Source: Oxytricha trifallax (taxonomy: Eukaryota; Ciliophora; Spirotrichea; Sporadotrichida; Oxytrichidae). From it: a DNA stretch of 64,000 nt. The position numbers and the translations under genes were made by a program. Below, piece by piece: positions 46,992 to 57,200 of this stretch. The notes under the pieces are model-generated. The model saw only the letters and a program-made list of their open reading frames with translations. It made no database searches and was not told where the DNA came from. The first letter of the stretch is position 1; every line of letters begins with the position of its first letter. The stretch covers positions 1 to 64,000 of the forward strand of contig ARYC01000096.1 of assembly GCA_000711775.1 (NCBI GenBank), read 5' to 3'.

Positions 46992-48382
46992 ATGTTAGAC
47001 ATCATGACAGATGATTACTCTGTGAATTCTTGCTCACAGTAAACCACTACTCAAACAATCACTCATAATATCCTTAAAGAATTTAAAAATTATATTATCA
47101 AAAACTTCAATGCTAAACTATCCCAAAATATTATGAATATATACAGTTGTAATTTATAAATTTATTAAGCAGAGGAAGTTTCTATAATTAGCAGAATAGG
47201 ATGTGCTGTTGGAAAGAACAATGCTTAGTTGCTATTTTAACTAGCCTAAATAGTGAAAAAAGAAATTTCAGAAGATTTCCAAATAAACATTATATGAATG
47301 ACTTACCCTCAACAAATGCATCGACTATAATAAATAACGCATCAATGGAAATACACAGCCAGAATGTGTTGTTTTATGCAATGCCTAAATCTTTCTATGA
47401 GAAGCTTTTTCCAAGGAACTTTATTGGCGTGTTCATGCGTCTTACAACTATTCACTGGTTAGATAAAAAGCACACTGCTCCTTTTGATAAATTTGTAGAA
47501 AATTTTAACACATTGGAATGCTTTCATCATACCCAGGATGAGAAAGTGGATTAAAATAAGAACAAAATATATAAACATCAAGAATAGACATTGCAGAGAT
47601 TTTTTAGGATGAGAGTGAAACAGTTGACATCAGGAGGGGCTATATTCATTGGAAATCTTAATAGTATTATATTATAATTATTTTGAATCTGATACCAACA
47701 AGTGATGTCTAAAGCGTCGATTAAAAATTTGAAATTTATAGAGCTAGTTGTATTAATTGATAAATATACAAATTTTTGTAAACTCTTATTTTTAGATATA
47801 ATAACCCATTTAAATTTATAGATTAATAAGAAAAGAAGGAATACTTTAACTCAATATAAGATGGCAAAAAGCTTAATGATTAATTACAAATTGTATTAGA
47901 AGAGGAAATTGCTTTTGAAGATCCTCTCGCTCATTCAATAAATTCATTTACACACAAATTATAATGTTACTACACTAATAAAGTATAGGCAAAATGACTA
48001 ATTAATCTATAAAATAATGTTAAAATGTAAATATATGGGATTAAATCATAAATGCGTGTAGAACAAGATTAATGCTGCTAAATTCGGTAAATTATATTCA
48101 GATTGGTGGAAAGCCTTCTCATACCTTGCTTACTAAGCAATATAAAAAAATTTTATTTAAATTAATTTTCCAAGATATGTTAATAAAATAATCTTGCAAT
48201 CATAATTAGCAATATTAACTGAGCATAAGGTTGATGAAGAAACTGCCAAGCAGATACTTGATAAGTATTACGAGAAAGTAGCTGATATTTATGCTTTAAA
48301 TTATGAAAAAGCACCCACTCATTTTACAGCTTTAATATGCATAATGGAGCTTAAAGATTTGAATTAAATAGATACATCATGA
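46992..48382 (+). CDS. SABATH-type SAM-dependent carboxyl methyltransferase, copy 2
   Basis: Tandem paralogue of the previous gene. The first block is one unbroken frame, 46992-47686: MTDDYSVNSCSQQ, VSIISRIGCAVGKNNAQLLF (SAM site), INIYMNDLPSTNAST, FYAMPKSFYEKLFPRNF, MRLTTIHWLDKK, QLTSGGAIFIGNL. After an AT-rich spacer, IVLEEEIAFEDPLAHSIN and, in another frame, INAAKFGKLYSDWWKAFSY and VDEETAKQILDKYYEKVADI run to TGA 48380. Better preserved than copy 1. Substrate cannot be told from the sequence. Confidence 0.7.
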
Positions 48383-48516
48383 GTAGTATTAATTATATTA
48401 TTTTTCATATTACTTTAGAAATTACTTGTGAATTTATTGCTTAAATTTATTTAATTGTTCTCTTTGAAATAAATATATCTAGAATAAGTATATAAATCAA
48501 TTTAAAAATATATAAA

Positions 48517-48930
48517 ATGTCATAAACCTAAGAATAAAATGATTTGAACTCAGACTAACCTATTTCTTTAAGATTACTAAAGAAAGGTAAAGAAGTTGAC
48601 TTTGAACAATACGTCAAACTTCTTAATCATTATATTAAAGATGTATAATTAATTAATTTTGAAATTCAATCATACAAATAATGTTTGAAGATTTTATATG
48701 CATATGGTTTTATTTTTATTACGGAAAGTTGAGGCAGATGAAAAAGAAAAATAGAGAATGATGCTCTTAGAGCAAACTTATATCTACATTCTTCTGGATA
48801 TAAAAGATTGTAAAAAATAGGGTGAAAGTAAATAAATCAAGTTATTTAATATATTGTTAGAATCTATTCAGATTCTCTCTCTAATATTATAATTTATTAT
48901 TGAATAGAATCCCTTAATAAATAAAGAAGG
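48517..48930 (+). CDS. Small host protein, unknown
   Basis: ATG 48517: MSQTQEQNDLNSDQPISLRL, then KEVDFEQYVKLLNHYIKDV and KQCLKILYAYGFIFITE. After a small frame change it continues VEADEKEKQRMMLLEQTY and IYILLDIKDCKK toward 48930. Reading continues open into the next, GC-richer block, so its true end is unclear. Helical character; no family recognised. Confidence 0.45.
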
Positions 48931-48939
48931 TTATTATCT

Positions 48940-49340
48940 CACACGCAGTAGTCGGCTTTGCCAATGCTGATTTCAGCATCCAGCATATCTTCGGAGGTCA
49001 CAAGCTCGAGCAACTATTTGGTGCTGGTCAACTGCTTAAGTGCAATGAAACTGCCTGCCTAACTGGCTTAAAGTGCATTGAGTTCAAGTACTGCATCCAC
49101 ACTGATCCTCAACCAGAAGCTTACAAGCAACCAGTCACCGCTGTAAAGACCTGTGGTAAAAAGAACCCAGATGGAGTCTGCTATGAGCACACCCACTGCA
49201 ACAAATTCTGTTTCTGAATCAATGGAGACCCAAACCACCCACCAGTCAAGGCTGACAGATGTCAATCACACAACGACTGCAGCAGTGATCACCATTGTAA
49301 CGAATTCCATTTCTGCATACCATAAATTATATTTAGTTGA
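48940..49340 (+). CDS. Cys-rich secreted-type protein, one MDS
   Basis: Strikingly GC-rich and C-ending codons compared with all neighbours, as in highly expressed ciliate genes. Reads SHAVVGFANADFSIQHIFGG, so a signal peptide probably ends at ANA and its start lies in another MDS. Then many Cys: CNETACLTGLKC, CIHTDP, CGKKNPDGVCYEHTHC, CNKFCF, a TGA at 49215, then on in the same frame CQSHNDCSSDHHCNEFHFC to TGA 49338. The TGA may be a mutated TGC or TGT. Extracellular role inferred only from the signal remnant and Cys pairs. Confidence 0.55.
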
Positions 49341-50179
49341 AGCGGAGTTGCCTTAACGATTTCCGGTTAGTGCATTCAGACTTTCCTGGAAGTTGTAAGC
49401 TTTTCCTTTTAAAAAGCTAAGAATTCTTGAAGCACCCCAATGATGGTTCAAGATTTACGATCCAAGATAGTTCCCATAAGTTCTCCTAATTAACAAGGAG
49501 ATAATACATTCAATTAAATAGAAGCCCAATCACTATTAGACCATATTTGAGGGCAAAGATATACACGTTTCATAATAAATGATAGATTATTGCAATAAAT
49601 ATTAATATTAGTAGAAATAAATGTTACATACTTGCTAAATATACTAAAAAATGGAGAAGGAAGAAAGTATTGAATAAGCAATTTTATAGATAAAATTATG
49701 CATAATACTTCATTAATTTAAGTCTATAATTATTTATATAATATATGCCTGTTCTTTAAATTTAAGTTATATTACAATACCAAGTTTTAATTAATCCTTC
49801 TTAATGGTCAATAGTTTGCTTCCTTCTTAATATATTAAATTTAGAATTTTTAGGCCTTTTCGTTACTATTTGAATAATTATTAAGTAATTTTCCGATTTT
49901 CTTTTAATTTTCCCCTATCATGTTTATATTGGCAGCTTGATCAAGAAAATCTTGATCGCATAAAGGAGGAAAGTAAGAAAGATTACAATAAAAATAGAAA
50001 CAATAGCTTTAAAACACTTCAAATTCTGACAGCTTGAGTCAAGTAGAAAGCCTTCAGCATCTCAAGAATACAATTATTTCACTTGTGGATTAGAAAATTA
50101 CTATTAATATACGATTTTTAAAATATTCAAATGAAGAAGAACGTACTTGACTTGGCTAAATTGAGAAAAACTCGATAAG
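49341..50179. other. AT-rich spacer
   Basis: No convincing gene. Short frames only. A short palindrome near 49935 (TTGATCAAGAAAATCTTGATC) is the only structure noticed. Confidence 0.4.
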
Positions 50180-50638
50180 ATGTTGACTCCTGAGGAGAAA
50201 GACCACAGAGACATTATGTTTAAATATAATGTAGGTTTTGAACTGCTCAGTATTACAACTTTGCTTTAAATATTGAGTAAAAGAAGACATGACAATCCAA
50301 ACTATTTGTACGATGGACTTTTAATATATGCAGGTAGATATTTCTTCTTGCTTTCATACGTTTACGGAATATTCAAAGCATGGCCTTCATGCTATGATCT
50401 CGCTCATTAAGTAGTAAAAAGCAAATAGAAAATTGGAGTTGATGATAATATCATGCTAGATGAATTCAAGCTAATATACTATAAGTATGATCTAGCTTTC
50501 AATCACTCTTTTGAATTAATTAACATTATCAATTGCATTTAATTTAGTCGGTAAAGAATAATTTTAAATACAAAATTAAGCTATTCTTCTTTGTTATAGG
50601 TAGTGCTTCTGATCTAGTCTTTAATTTCCAATTTTTGA
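50180..50638 (+). CDS. Host protein with one membrane-like segment, unknown
   Basis: ATG 50180: MLTPEEKDHRDIMFKYNVGF, ELLSITTLLQILSKRR, NPNYLYDGLLIYAGRYFFLL then SYVYGIFKAWPSCYDLAHQ and VDDNIMLDEFKLIYYKYDL, to TGA 50636. One unbroken frame of 152 codons, UAR as Gln. The hydrophobic stretch around residue 60 may be a membrane helix. Codon use is normal for host genes. No family recognised; upstream codons in frame hit TGA, so the start is likely right. Confidence 0.55.
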
Positions 50639-50729
50639 TTCTAAACCGCTTTCTGTTATGATTACAAATTAACTTAAATTACTAATTAAATATATTTTAT
50701 TCAAGTATTAAATTTATCTTTAAGATTCA

Positions 50730-51470
50730 TCAATCTTTTTTAATCTCTAAACTGATAGATTCTACCAATTCCTATTTCCTATTATTTTACATTCTAATCT
50801 TATCTTATATCTCTCCTTCTAATTTAATCTATTCAAACTAGACTGTTTAATTTTTTGAGTTTCTTGAGTTTATCATGTATAATTACGTTTTTAATGATTT
50901 CTCTATTGCTTTCCAATACTGTGCATCAAGAACAATCACCATGCTTCAAGCATTTCTTACATACTCTTTTTTTTACAAGAAAAGCATTTCTTCAAAAGAG
51001 ATTTGAATTTTGATTTTTAGCAGCATTTACAAGCAAATTTCATTGTCTTTTTATAAATGTTTGATAATTAATAAAAAATTACAAATGATGCCGACGATTT
51101 GTCTTCAACTATAAATTTTTATTCTGAATTTTTGGATTTCTTTGTGATTTTTGTATAGTTTTGTTATTTAGATAGAGTTTTAAAGTTAGGATCATATGAT
51201 TTTCTTTGGCAAATAAAGTTTTGGTTTTTGTCTAATAGATGGTGGAATGGGTTTTTATTTGTTAAATTATTCATCTTTAGAAAAGTTTTTGTATTATTCG
51301 AATTAGTTGGAAAAATCGGTGATATCTAACGACTACTGCTTAAATTTATGCTTTAATCCTAAATAATTGTCATTCTAAATTGATCCTTGCTCTACTTAGG
51401 ATGATTTTCAAGTATAAACTTGGAAGGTGATTATGAAAGAACAACAATTGTATTGCTATACCTTTTTTCA
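50730..51470 (-). CDS. Host protein with C-terminal Cys-rich zinc-binding region
   Basis: Open leftward from about 51470: KFILENHPKQSKDQFRMTII, SSSRQISPIFPTNSNNT, MNNLTNKNPFHHLLDKNQN, FIVEDKSSASFVIFY, then MKFACKCCQKSKFKSLLKKC and CFSCKK. A run of eight A breaks the frame; with the other frame the Cys pattern continues as VCKKCLKHGDCS and then a TGA, VLESNREIIKNVIIHDKLKK. Nine or more Cys in CxC/CxxC pairs suggest a FYVE/RING-like zinc fold. The tail runs to TGA 50730 after another small frame change. An upstream block at 51592-51783 may be its 5' MDS. Confidence 0.5.
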
Positions 51471-51591
51471 TAGACGTTAAATTTTAATTAATTTGATTTA
51501 CATAAAACTTATTCACTAAATTCGCTATTCATCCTGGAGTACGTCTAAATTCCTTAGAGTTTATAGTGATATCAGAATAAATTTTATTCAT

Positions 51592-51783
51592 TCAAGCGAA
51601 TAATTACTCAGTTGCTATTAATTTTATATTTTACAAAATATCAAAGTCCTTAATGATGCACTAAAACATAATCTAAAAGGATCCCTCTATTTTGATTTCG
51701 CAATCCCCGATAATGGCTAAATAGGGATCAAGGTTGAATAGAACAATTTAGCTTAATAAATCCTACTTAACTTGGGGAGTATC
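51592..51783 (-). CDS. Small coding block, possibly 5' MDS of the preceding minus-strand gene
   Basis: Open block reading DTPQVKQDLLSQIVLFNLDP, YLAIIGDCEIKIEGSF and IIKDFDILQNIKLIATEQ, then TGA 51592. Good protein character, no start codon. Same strand as the Cys-rich protein gene and 120 bases upstream of its open part, so joining by IES removal is plausible but not shown. Confidence 0.35.
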
Positions 51784-51878
51784 CCTTCAATCCCTTTCTT
51801 AAATCAATGAAGAATTTTAGTTAGATTAATCTCGGATAGAGTAAAGATCGTGACATATTTATAGAATAACATTTTAAC

Positions 51879-53118
51879 ATGAACAGTAACTCTGCTATTA
51901 CATAACCTTAACAAAGAGATGTGAAAGACAACTCACTAACTAGGTCATACGATAATTTAAGGTAAATGGATAGTAACAAATTGGAAAAAAGTATTAAAAG
52001 GTTATGTGCTTCATTTGATTTCATTTACTAATTGAATGAAAAGATCTAGTAAAAATGATGGATTCTTATAGACTCTCAAAGCTGATTCATTTAAATAGGC
52101 TTTTAAATAGAGAACTCAAAATCTTTGTAAATTGTAGGCGTAGTGTATCAGATAGAGATTTTAGAAAAGTGGAAGTGATAATCAGTTAAAAACCTTAGAC
52201 CCTAATTTAATTGGAAATTATAAGAATTAAATAATTTTTACTGATAATTTTACTGGGGATCCATTTAAGAAAGCATTTGAAGCCAAAAATGATAAGCTTT
52301 ACAATTAAGAAAGTATTAATTAAAAGAATAAAACTGAAAATATTATGGACTAATTTAGTGGTATTCCATAATCTCAAGGTTATCACATAAGAAATAAAAG
52401 CCGAGAAGCTACTATACAAAAGCTTAATGCTTGGGGTTTCTAAGATAAGGATTTTTTGGTAAAGATGCTTTACAAAAAGAGAATTGCTCTTTTTGCTGAA
52501 ATTTTTAAGGATAATCCATTCAAACAAGCTCATTAAAAGAGATAAAAAATCTCGATGCATATAAAGAATAGCAAATCTCAAGGTAATTTAGCGAGCTATT
52601 TTGGAGATGGGGTTCGACATCTAGAAAATTTGAAACTTTAAGCAGGAGTATATGTAAAATTAAATTCGTATAACTTGTTTTTATAGCAAAAAAACTTCGA
52701 GTTAAAGAATAAATAAGTAAGAAAGATAAAAAACAATCAAAAATGCCAATTTATACATCCAGTTGATTCAGTATTGACTAGAAACAATCAATCACAATAT
52801 AATTAATAGTAACTAGTGGATGACATTAGAACTTAGTTCATTAAGTACTTGAATGAACTGTAAAGTTAACGTTTTACTCAAGCTAAAAATAATTCTACAC
52901 ACTCAAGGATTAAGTCAAATTTTGAAAGTAGTACCATTTCCAAATAATAACAAAGAACGTTCAAAGTAAATAGAGAATTGGTGAAAAAATCAAATAGTCA
53001 ACTATAAAATTGAATTAGCCTTTTTCAATCAATTCAAAATAGAAGCACTGCTAACCCAATTGTATAAACTTACCTCTAATAAAAAATGCAGATTAAACAG
53101 AAAGATATGATTTAATGA
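51879..53118 (+). CDS. Gln/Asn/Lys-rich host protein, unknown
   Basis: ATG 51879: MNSNSAITQPQQRDVKDNS, CASFDFIYQLNEKIQQK. One A seems to be missing in an A run near 52047; after it the frame is open for over 300 codons: NDGFLQTLKADSFKQAFKQ, DNFTGDPFKKAFEAKND, AWGFQDKDFLVKMLYKKRI, ASYFGDGVRHLENLKLQAG, IKYLNELQSQRFTQAKNN. After TGA near 53009 a last block (SIQNRSTANPIVQTYL) reaches TGA 53116, perhaps past a tiny IES. No domain recognised. Confidence 0.6.
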
Positions 53119-53642
53119 AGCAAATATAAGAATAAATTAATAAGTACTAACATTATAACTGAAATAATCACTAAAAAGAGATAATTCATATTTCATTAAA
53201 ATACTTAGAGGAAGAGTTTCGTAGGCTACGGAATTTTTTGACTTCTAAGTATTTTTTATTCTTCCCAAATTATTTTCCATAATTTATTCTCTAATTAAAT
53301 TGCTCGTTAAACAAGAAATATCTATTGCTAATACAAAATATATCTGATATAATGATTTCTATCTCTCAATCATTTTAGACTATATACTTAAATTTTAAAT
53401 TTATTAAAGTGTCAATAAATTATTTTATCCTTTATAAAAATATCATACTTTTTACTATTATTATCAGACATTTGCGACTAATTTCACTGAGTAAAAAAAA
53501 AATTGAAATTTTATGTCAAATTCATATCAATGCTAGATTATTTTATTTATTGGATTGGATACTCCCTTCCCAAATACAATAAGATTATTACTATGTAATA
53601 AGAATTAACTTAAATAATTTAATAAATTTAAACATTTTAAAA
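53119..53642. other. AT-rich spacer
   Basis: Spacer between two plus-strand genes. No gene, repeat or structure seen. Confidence 0.4.
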
Positions 53643-54856
53643 ATGGGATGTGCATCCGCTGTTAATCGAAGTGATGAAGATGATTAGAGAAGAATTATTC
53701 GCATCGATTTAGGAACTATTTATGATTAATAATACGAAAACTTTAATTTATTAATTATTCTAATAACATTCCCTTTTTGACCTTCCAGCTATGAATGTAA
53801 GTTTTAAAAAGAATTATACATAATCTTTAAAGAAATTATAGGGGGCCTCACACTCCTTGAAGAAGTTAGTTAGCCTTATCCACACATCTTTGTTTAATAC
53901 TTACATCTGTTACTTTGTAAAATTCTATATAGGCTTACCTTGATTCTTAAAGAACTTTTAAACTTTAACTGGAAGGTCGAAGAGGGATTAATACTAAAAC
54001 TTATTATGAAAATCAAAAATGGAAATCTCTCTGATTATTGCTATTCTTCCTCAACATCATAGTCATATTGAACTTATATGTCCCCTCTCTCTCTGTGATC
54101 TAGCGAAGCACCAGTCCTGCTGCATATGTGGTCTTACCAGCAGGACCACTATAAAAAAAAATTAAAGATATGTTTTTTGTAACTTACATTTTATGTGAGT
54201 GGTCAATCTCCACTTGCGTCTGCTCTATGGAGATAGTTATTACTATATTAAATTTAAAATTAGTAAATTTATTACTTAAAATAAATTATAATTAAGTCAA
54301 CTGCCACTCATAAAAAATGAAATAAATTTAATGAAAATGCAGAACAGCTTCTAAAAATTTTAGAGACTCTATGCGGTGAGGATAAAAGCAAATTTGAGAA
54401 GTTTGAGGATTTAATTATAAATAACTCTATAAAACTTGATAGAAAACAAAACAAGATAAAGTCAGATATTATTTGTATATTTTATAGTATGGTTAATTAA
54501 TTCTTAAGGCAAAAAGGCTTGAGCTAAATTAGACAACATTCTTTGAAAAAAATCAGTGGTATTATCGATGCTCATATGCGTTTATTATCGAGATTATCGA
54601 ATTTAAAAATATGTTGGCTTATATTATCGAAAATGGAACTTTAAAAGCTTAATATGCATAGAAATCTGAAATAATATATCTATATGCTTTCATTTTGGGA
54701 ACGATTAGATTTCTAGAAGTTATAAATATTTTACCGCTTTTAAAATGTATATTAATATTGGGTATTAGTTGGGGTTATCTTGTATATCTCATGCATCAAT
54801 AATTAGATATGGACAACAATTTAGCTACCAGAGTTTTGTTTAATCTTATGATCTGA
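53643..54856 (+). CDS. MGCAS-type (possibly myristoylated) membrane protein, two MDSs
   Basis: First MDS from ATG 53643: MGCASAVNRSDEDDQRRII then IRIDLGTIYDQQYENFN. MGC at the start fits N-myristoylation and palmitoylation. Second MDS from about 54327: NENAEQLLKILETLCGEDK, SIKLDRKQNKIKSDIICIF, SYAFIIEIIEFKNMLAYI, then two membrane segments (IIYLYAFILGTIRFLEVI; CILILGISWGYLVYL), ending LFNLMI at TGA 54854. Both MDSs share TTTAAT at 53742 and 54327 in the same codon phase, giving ..YENFNENAEQ.. when joined. A one-base change lies near 54580. Family unknown. Confidence 0.6.
53768..53990. mobile_element. Small TIR element (MITE-like), about 223 bp
   Basis: Terminal inverted repeats of about 24 bases: ATTCCCTTTTTGACCTTCCA at the left and the inverse of TAATCCCTCTTCGACCTTCC at the right. 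No ORF; interior includes GGGGGCCTCACACTCC. No clear target duplication seen. The transposase that moves it is unknown. Confidence 0.6.
54000..54155 (-). CDS. P-loop coding block, possibly GPN-loop GTPase MDS
   Basis: Minus strand reads SGPAGKTTYAAGLVLRQITE, then in a neighbouring frame VQYDYDVEEEQQ. The first looks like the end of a P-loop (GxxGxGKTTY) and the second like the segment after the Walker A of GPN3-type GTPases (FDYDVxxDIREL). It lies inside the IES of an opposite-strand gene, consistent with a nested or scrambled MDS. Only about 50 codons, so the family call is weak. Confidence 0.35.
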
Positions 54857-55373
54857 TTAAATAGTAGTAAATGAGTAATCTCAAAATTTAACATATTCAC
54901 TGTTTAATGCTAAAATCAAACCAGCAATTTTAGTCGTGACGTAAACGAATCTCAAGTGAGTTGACGTGGCAATCAATGATATGGCAAGTCGTGAAATCTA
55001 AAAACTCTGAAAAACCACCTCGCCTCCGTTACACCTCTCTTTATTTCCGAGATTAATCCGATATAAGAGCCAAGAGCCTAGCAACTTGGAGTATCCCCCG
55101 CAGACCTCTTAGAGATCAGCTTCTTGTAAACAATTAAAGGGAGGGTGGTGAAAACTCTTAACAGGTTCCACCGTTACTGAAATAGTAGTCTCTGTCCTTT
55201 CGCTGTGGTAGCCTTCATAACCCGACATGGTGTGGGAGGAATATCATTATCGTTGGCTTCTATGGTTCTCATCGTCTCACTTTTGAAGGCAGAGCACCAT
55301 GAACTCATGCCAGGAAGCTCATCTAATGCATGGAAATCCTTAGCGTGCACACCACTCGAGGAATGTAGAATCT
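54857..55373. other. GC-richer unclassified segment
   Basis: From about 54930 to 55373 the base composition rises sharply, with runs such as CCCCGCAGACCTC and GGGAGGGTGGTG. No reading frame or RNA gene recognised. It adjoins the tandem unit that begins at 55374 and may be a fragment of a further repeat. Confidence 0.45.
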
Positions 55374-57059
55374 GACAGATTGAACCCCGCAGAATGGCCC
55401 CTAATGCGGTGAACCTAGTAACCCCTGCCTACCCTCAGCAGGCCTTAGTGTATTAGAAAGCTCTATTAGAAAGTCCTGAGTGAGATTGATTCCTCACCCA
55501 GCAATTAACTTTCTAATTTCATAATAAGCTTTGACTAAAATAGCATTTCAAGGAGAATAAAGCATTTTTAAATGATAAGTCTGCCTGTTACTAATCAGAG
55601 CATTATTTCAAAAGTATTATTACGAGTATAAATAAATAATTATTATAATTTTACTAAGTTACAGTTAAATAAAGAAATTAATAACTGAGAATGAAGTTAA
55701 AAAGGACGACATAAGAAACTAGAATATTTAATTTCTTCAAAATCAAATGTTTAGGAAAACTTATGTAAATGTAAAAAAAATAAATGGATGATTGGCTCCG
55801 AAAGTTTTAGCATTAAGAATATACAGTATCCGATCTAAAAGCTTACAAATTAATAAAAGGCTTTACTAGAAGTTATCTAAGAGACTTGAAGAATCCTGCA
55901 ACTAAATCGTCAACAGGATATTCGTAGACTGCTTTGAAAGATATTTCATAATTGCCTACTTTTGAGGTTGATAACACAGAAAATATTATGATATTGGTTG
56001 GCAGTGATCAAGACACTAAAATCATAGTTGAATCATTTTTATAAGCTAATGTGAAGACCAGAACTAAATATAAATGCTCTCTGCTTCATCACTGCATTAG
56101 AGATAACAAACTGCCTCGTGATTCATATTACATAGTAAAAAAAATAACATATATTTATTATGGAACTGTACCTTTTCTAAGGAATTTCATCAAACTCTCA
56201 AAGCATAATGTAAGTTATTAGTATATTTTAGTAAATTTAAGATTTAATTTATCAAAGAAATGATTCAATCATTTGATTAAGAGAGACTTGATTTATAGAG
56301 AAATTATTCTGAAGTACTCATTGAATTTTTCAAAGTTTTGAAAGAATTTAAGCAAGATTGCAACATTCATTCTAAATTTAAATTTAGAATGATATAATAT
56401 TAATTTTACAAATTTATTGGTATCTTCATAACAATAATTGAGAACTTATTTCAATAAATCGACTTGATAGCTTTTATTTATTTAGTCAGATCAACATCTA
56501 TTTACTTCCCATACTATGTCAAACTTATCCTAACAATAGAAAAGAGACCTAAACGAGATAAATCAATAAGATAATAAAAATATTAGACACTCTTTTAAAA
56601 ATCAGTGATTAGGAAGTCTTTTAAAATAAAGGAAAAAGTTATATGGATTTAGCCTTGAACTTAGCAATAGGGTAAAATGCTTAAAAAAATAATTAATGCT
56701 TATAAAAGAACACTTCTCAAGATGAACTTAAAAATCAAAGCATGAAGTAGTCTCATGGAGATACAGTTTAAGAGGAAGTTAAAACCTAAAATCATTTGGT
56801 CGCAACAACAAAATAAAACTTAGAATTAAGTCTACAAAAATGCCAAGGAAGCTATAGAAAGGGCAATGAAATAATACATGGACTGTACAAGAATGGAATT
56901 AACTAAAGAAATTAGAATTTGGTTTAAGAATTCATCTAAAGTCATTCTGCTGAAAAAGATTCGTACAAAGAAGAATTAGGAAAGGTTTTTGAATAAAATA
57001 AAGAACTTACAGTAAAATTGATTAGTACTCTTGCCGCACTTCACGGGCCTATTTATATT
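55374..57059 (+). repeat. Tandem unit, copy 1 (about 1.69 kb)
   Basis: Matches 61122-62798 nearly throughout. Begins ATTGAACCCCG, then GGCCCCTAATGCGG, CCCTGCCTACCCTCAGCAGG; ends at ..CACGGGCCTATTTATATT, directly before TBE copy C. Contains one gene (55691-57059). A short hairpin-like stretch with CTCACTCAGGACTTTC-type inverted pieces lies near 55470-55520. Confidence 0.9.
55691..57059 (+). CDS. Unknown gene of the tandem unit, copy 1, cut by TBE
   Basis: ATG 55691: MKLKRTTQETRIFNFFKIKC, MDDWLRKFQHQEYTVSDLKA, LRDLKNPATKSSTGYSQTAL, IMILVGSDQDTKIIVESFL, CSLLHHCIRDNKLPRDSYY. GTAAGT at 56210 and AG at 56241 bound a 32-base intron whose removal keeps the frame: MIQSFDQERLDLQRNYSEVL, IEFFKVLKEFKQDCN. 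After a frame change seen in both copies: MDLALNLAIGQNAQK, GNEIIHGLYKNGINQ, LTVKLISTLAALHGP. The frame runs into the TBE tip, so the original end is lost. No family recognised. Confidence 0.6.
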
Positions 57060-57200
57060 CTAAACCCCAAAACCCCTTAATGAGGTTTATAAGTGCTTTG
57101 ATTTGTAGGGAATTTGTTAGGGGTTGGGGTTATTAATAGGTTTTAATGTGAAATTTATAGTAAATTTATTTAATTTAATCACTCAAAATGCACTTTAGGA

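Larger units (their letters stand above)
53748..54332. other. IES of about 585 bp, pointer TTTAAT
   Basis: Bounded by TTTAAT copies at 53742-53747 and 54327-54332. Removal joins the two MDSs of the gene 53643-54856 in frame. It contains a small TIR element (53768-53990) and a minus-strand P-loop coding block (54000-54155). Confidence 0.6.

Noticed and set aside
49215-49217. TGA in the Cys-rich gene as selenocysteine or Cys codon
   Set aside because: Other genes in the window clearly end at TGA and use TAA/TAG as Gln, so a recoded TGA is not supported; no SECIS-like hairpin was recognised.
52207-52581. 124-aa minus-strand frame
   Set aside because: Antisense of the well-supported Gln/Asn/Lys-rich gene at 51879-53118.
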